NCBI GenBank assembly: GCA_963576565.1
Contig: OY755047.1
Coordinates: 7,472,931-7,536,930 of the forward strand
DNA length: 64,000 bases
Direction: 5' to 3'
Origin: Aspidapion aeneum
Taxonomy: Eukaryota; Arthropoda; Insecta; Coleoptera; Brentidae
Numbering within the stretch: position 1 is the first letter of the stretch; every line of letters starts with the position of its first letter. Under the pieces are notes generated by a model, which saw only the letters and a program-made list of their open reading frames with translations, ran no database searches and was not told the DNA's origin. The translations under genes and the position numbers were made by a program. Positions 62,397-64,000 of the stretch are shown piece after piece.

Positions 62397-64000
62397 CTAA
62401 AAAATTGAATGAACCATTTTCCAACTTATAAATACATCAATTGTAAATGTTAAGAATAGCCTTTCAGAGAGTTTTTGAAACTATAACTCTTAAAGCCATT
62501 TTAGACATCTATTTGTAAACTGTAATGATAAAATTAAGCTTAGTCAGAATCAGATGTACTACTACTATAATCACCAACAAGGGAAAATATTGATTTTTGA
62601 CTTTTGTTGTTTTCATGACTTTCACTATTTTTGAAAAGCTCTGTAGTTTTCACGCTTTCAAAATTTCGAGTTTTGTTTGATGGTAGCATATCTTCAGCTA
62701 TGTCACCACAATTTGTGGTATTTTGTAAGTCTTCATCACACATTTCACTTAGTTTTTTATTTACAGCAATGTGTGTATCCTCTTCTATTGATTTTTTATT
62801 TTTGTTAGTTTGTTTTTCTTCTGGAATGTCAAGATTTTTATCAATATTTTTATTTAGACATTGCATTTGAGATTCATCTTTAGTTTCTTCTTCTTGTTGT
62901 TTTATACTTTCAACAAAATGCTCTTCATGGTTAGATGCATCTTGACTGCAATCTTTATCAACAAAATTTTCTTCATTATTAGGTGCATCTTCATTACAAT
63001 CTTTATTTTTATTTGACTCTTTTTCTTCAAACTTAGATGTATCATTATTAGTTGATTTATCTTCAGTTTTTCTTTTCTTTTTAACAACACCAATTGCAAT
63101 TTTGGGCCTATTTAAAATTTTAACTGCTGTTTCTTCTTTTTTCTTTGAAAAATTAACCATTGGTAATGAAGATTGCATTATGAGTTTGTTTCTTTTTTGC
63201 TCTTCATTTTCTTCCAGTGTTCTTGTGGTTTTCATGCACAATAACTTTGCAGTTTTTTTATCTTCCAATTTTTCTTCCAAAATTGGTATTTCCAAGTTGT
63301 ACTTTTTGACAAGGGCTTTGCTTTGTGCTTTTTGTTCATAGTTTTGCTTCTAAAAAATTTTAAAAATATGTAAGTTTATATACAGAGTGATTCAGATTAA
63401 AGTAACTTTATGGGAATTTTTACAAAGTGGCAATAATTCAATTTAAATAAAAAAAAATTGCTTGATGTTTTAAAAACCCTTGTAGATATTTTTAATTTTG
63501 ATTGGGCACACTTTTTTCTCATTTAACCAAAATTATATGTCTTACTGTTTCTTATATCCCCATATACTTTTACTTTTAAAATAATCCAATAATCACCCCT
63601 TAAAAACTGTCTAAACAAAAATTCATCAGGTCAATAGCTATGATTATTGCCAACATACCCTAAACTGCTCTCTCAGCTTTTGATTGGCAGTGTAAGAATC
63701 TGCCCAGGTGTCTTCATTTCTGTTGTACAACTTAATTAATCTTGGTTTAGCAGTTTCTGAGGTATTTATATCCTGAGACCCATGTTCCAATTTAAACATT
63801 GAATCATCAAACAACTTTTTTTGGGTTTCTTTCGTTTCTGGAACTACTTGCTCATTTTGCAGAGGGTCCCAACGATTTTCTTGTCTTCGGGCCCCAGAAA
63901 GAATTATGTAGTCCAAATTCTAAAAAAAAAACAATTTTGTTAAAATTCTATTTAAAGTGGGCCACTAGGGGCTGCAGTTGTTTGGGACTTACCCCTGGAT
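61590..64000 (-). CDS. YJU2B: YJU2B (CCDC130) splicing-factor homologue, 3' part
   Basis: YJU2-family (CWC16) spliceosome-associated protein. In-window exons: the last 8 bases of an exon (64000-63993, D-P-G), 63919-63659, then terminal exon 63349-62540. Conserved blocks: DYIILSGARRQENRWDPLQN, MFKLEHG, WADSYTANQKLREQFR, EIPILEEKLEDKKTAKLL and the C-terminal SLVGDYSSSTSDSD, matching vertebrate CCDC130 DYVIVSGA..., MFRLEHG and ...SLVADYSDSESE. The central tail is Glu/Lys/Asn-rich. All in-window junctions are phase 0. The N-terminal zinc-binding part is off the right edge. A second terminal-exon copy lies downstream. No AATAAA lies between the near-copy stop and the far-copy acceptor, so transcripts may read through both. 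Confidence 0.92.
62540..63349 (-). CDS. YJU2B: YJU2B terminal exon, near (intact) copy
   Basis: Acceptor AATTTTTTAG then KQNYEQKAQSKALVKKYNLE, EIPILEEKLEDKKTAKLL, a repetitive acidic region (CNEDAPNNEENFV, CSQDASNHEEHFV) and the conserved end SIFSLVGDYSSSTSDSD, stop TAA at 62542-62540. About 269 codons, open throughout. Confidence 0.92.
   Translation of the reverse strand, partial: KQNYEQKAQSKALVKKYNLEIPILEEKLEDKKTAKLLCMKTTRTLEENEEQKRNKLIMQSSLPMVNFSKKKEETAVKILNRPKIAIGVVKKKRKTEDKSTNNDTSKFEEKESNKNKDCNEDAPNNEENFVDKDCSQDASNHEEHFVESIKQQEEETKDESQMQCLNKNIDKNLDIPEEKQTNKNKKSIEEDTHIAVNKKLSEMCDEDLQNTTNCGDIAEDMLPSNKTRNFESVKTTELFKNSESHENNKSQKSIFSLVGDYSSSTSDSD
63659..63919 (-). CDS. YJU2B: YJU2B exon with MFKLEHG block
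   Basis: Acceptor TTTTTTTTTAG, donor GTATGT, 261 nt, phase 0 both sides. Encodes NLDYIILSGARRQENRWDPL to SYTANQKLREQFR. Confidence 0.93.
63993..64000 (-). CDS. YJU2B: YJU2B exon edge at window boundary
   Basis: Eight bases (atccaggg on the minus strand) before donor GTAAGT. Reads ..D-P-G in frame with the next exon (N-L-D-Y-I-I), matching the family's TDPAN-DY segment. The intervening intron is only 73 bp. Confidence 0.75.

Larger units (their letters stand above)
61471..63360. repeat. Tandem duplication of about 940 bp over the YJU2B last exon
   Basis: Units 61471-62411 and 62412-63360 both run from ccattttccaacttataaat through the exon to the acceptor. Differences are scattered substitutions and small indels (for example QQEET against QQEEET). 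Confidence 0.92.

Overview
The window is animal nuclear DNA, almost certainly from an insect with a large, repeat-rich genome. The evidence is small GT-AG exons in very long AT-rich introns, an insect-type Wapl N-terminus, and dense Tc1/mariner, hAT-like, Mutator-like, Helentron-like and LINE sequence. I lean towards a beetle, but nothing here proves it. Bacterial features such as operons or Shine-Dalgarno sites do not apply.

Three host genes are present. (1) XPO7 (exportin-7), minus strand, 4434-5247: the first three coding exons (141 residues); the rest lies beyond the left edge. (2) wapl (cohesin-release factor), plus strand, about 5492-57784: 23 confident exons plus a candidate 20-base first exon. 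Every junction is phase-consistent; the total is 3,354 nt, about 1,117 residues. XPO7 and wapl are head-to-head with about 244 bp between start codons, so they probably share a bidirectional promoter. (3) A YJU2B (CCDC130) splicing-factor homologue, minus strand, 61590 to beyond 64000. It is convergent with wapl, and its terminal exon is tandemly duplicated: the near copy is intact and the far copy is frameshifted.

Most of the window is mobile DNA inside wapl introns. Intron 3 is mostly an 18-bp minisatellite. Intron 4 holds two foldback elements, a (TG)170 tract and two tiny palindromic inserts. Intron 7 (13 kb) holds 694-bp tandem repeats, a foldback with 141-bp repeats, and a second foldback carrying a LINE that itself received two Helentron-like insertions in opposite orientations. 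Intron 9 holds two of three members of a 1.5-kb foldback family with a conserved 65-codon ORF (all three lie in this intron), plus LINE fragments. Intron 19 is a foldback swollen by a duplicated LINE, a Tc1 element and another foldback.

The most unusual signal is a set of ultrashort palindromic insertions (30, 30, 33 and 50 bp), each bracketed by a 7-9 bp direct repeat like a target-site duplication. The 50-bp one has three empty-site paralogues nearby. The 33-bp one carries the termini of the 1.43-kb element in which it sits.
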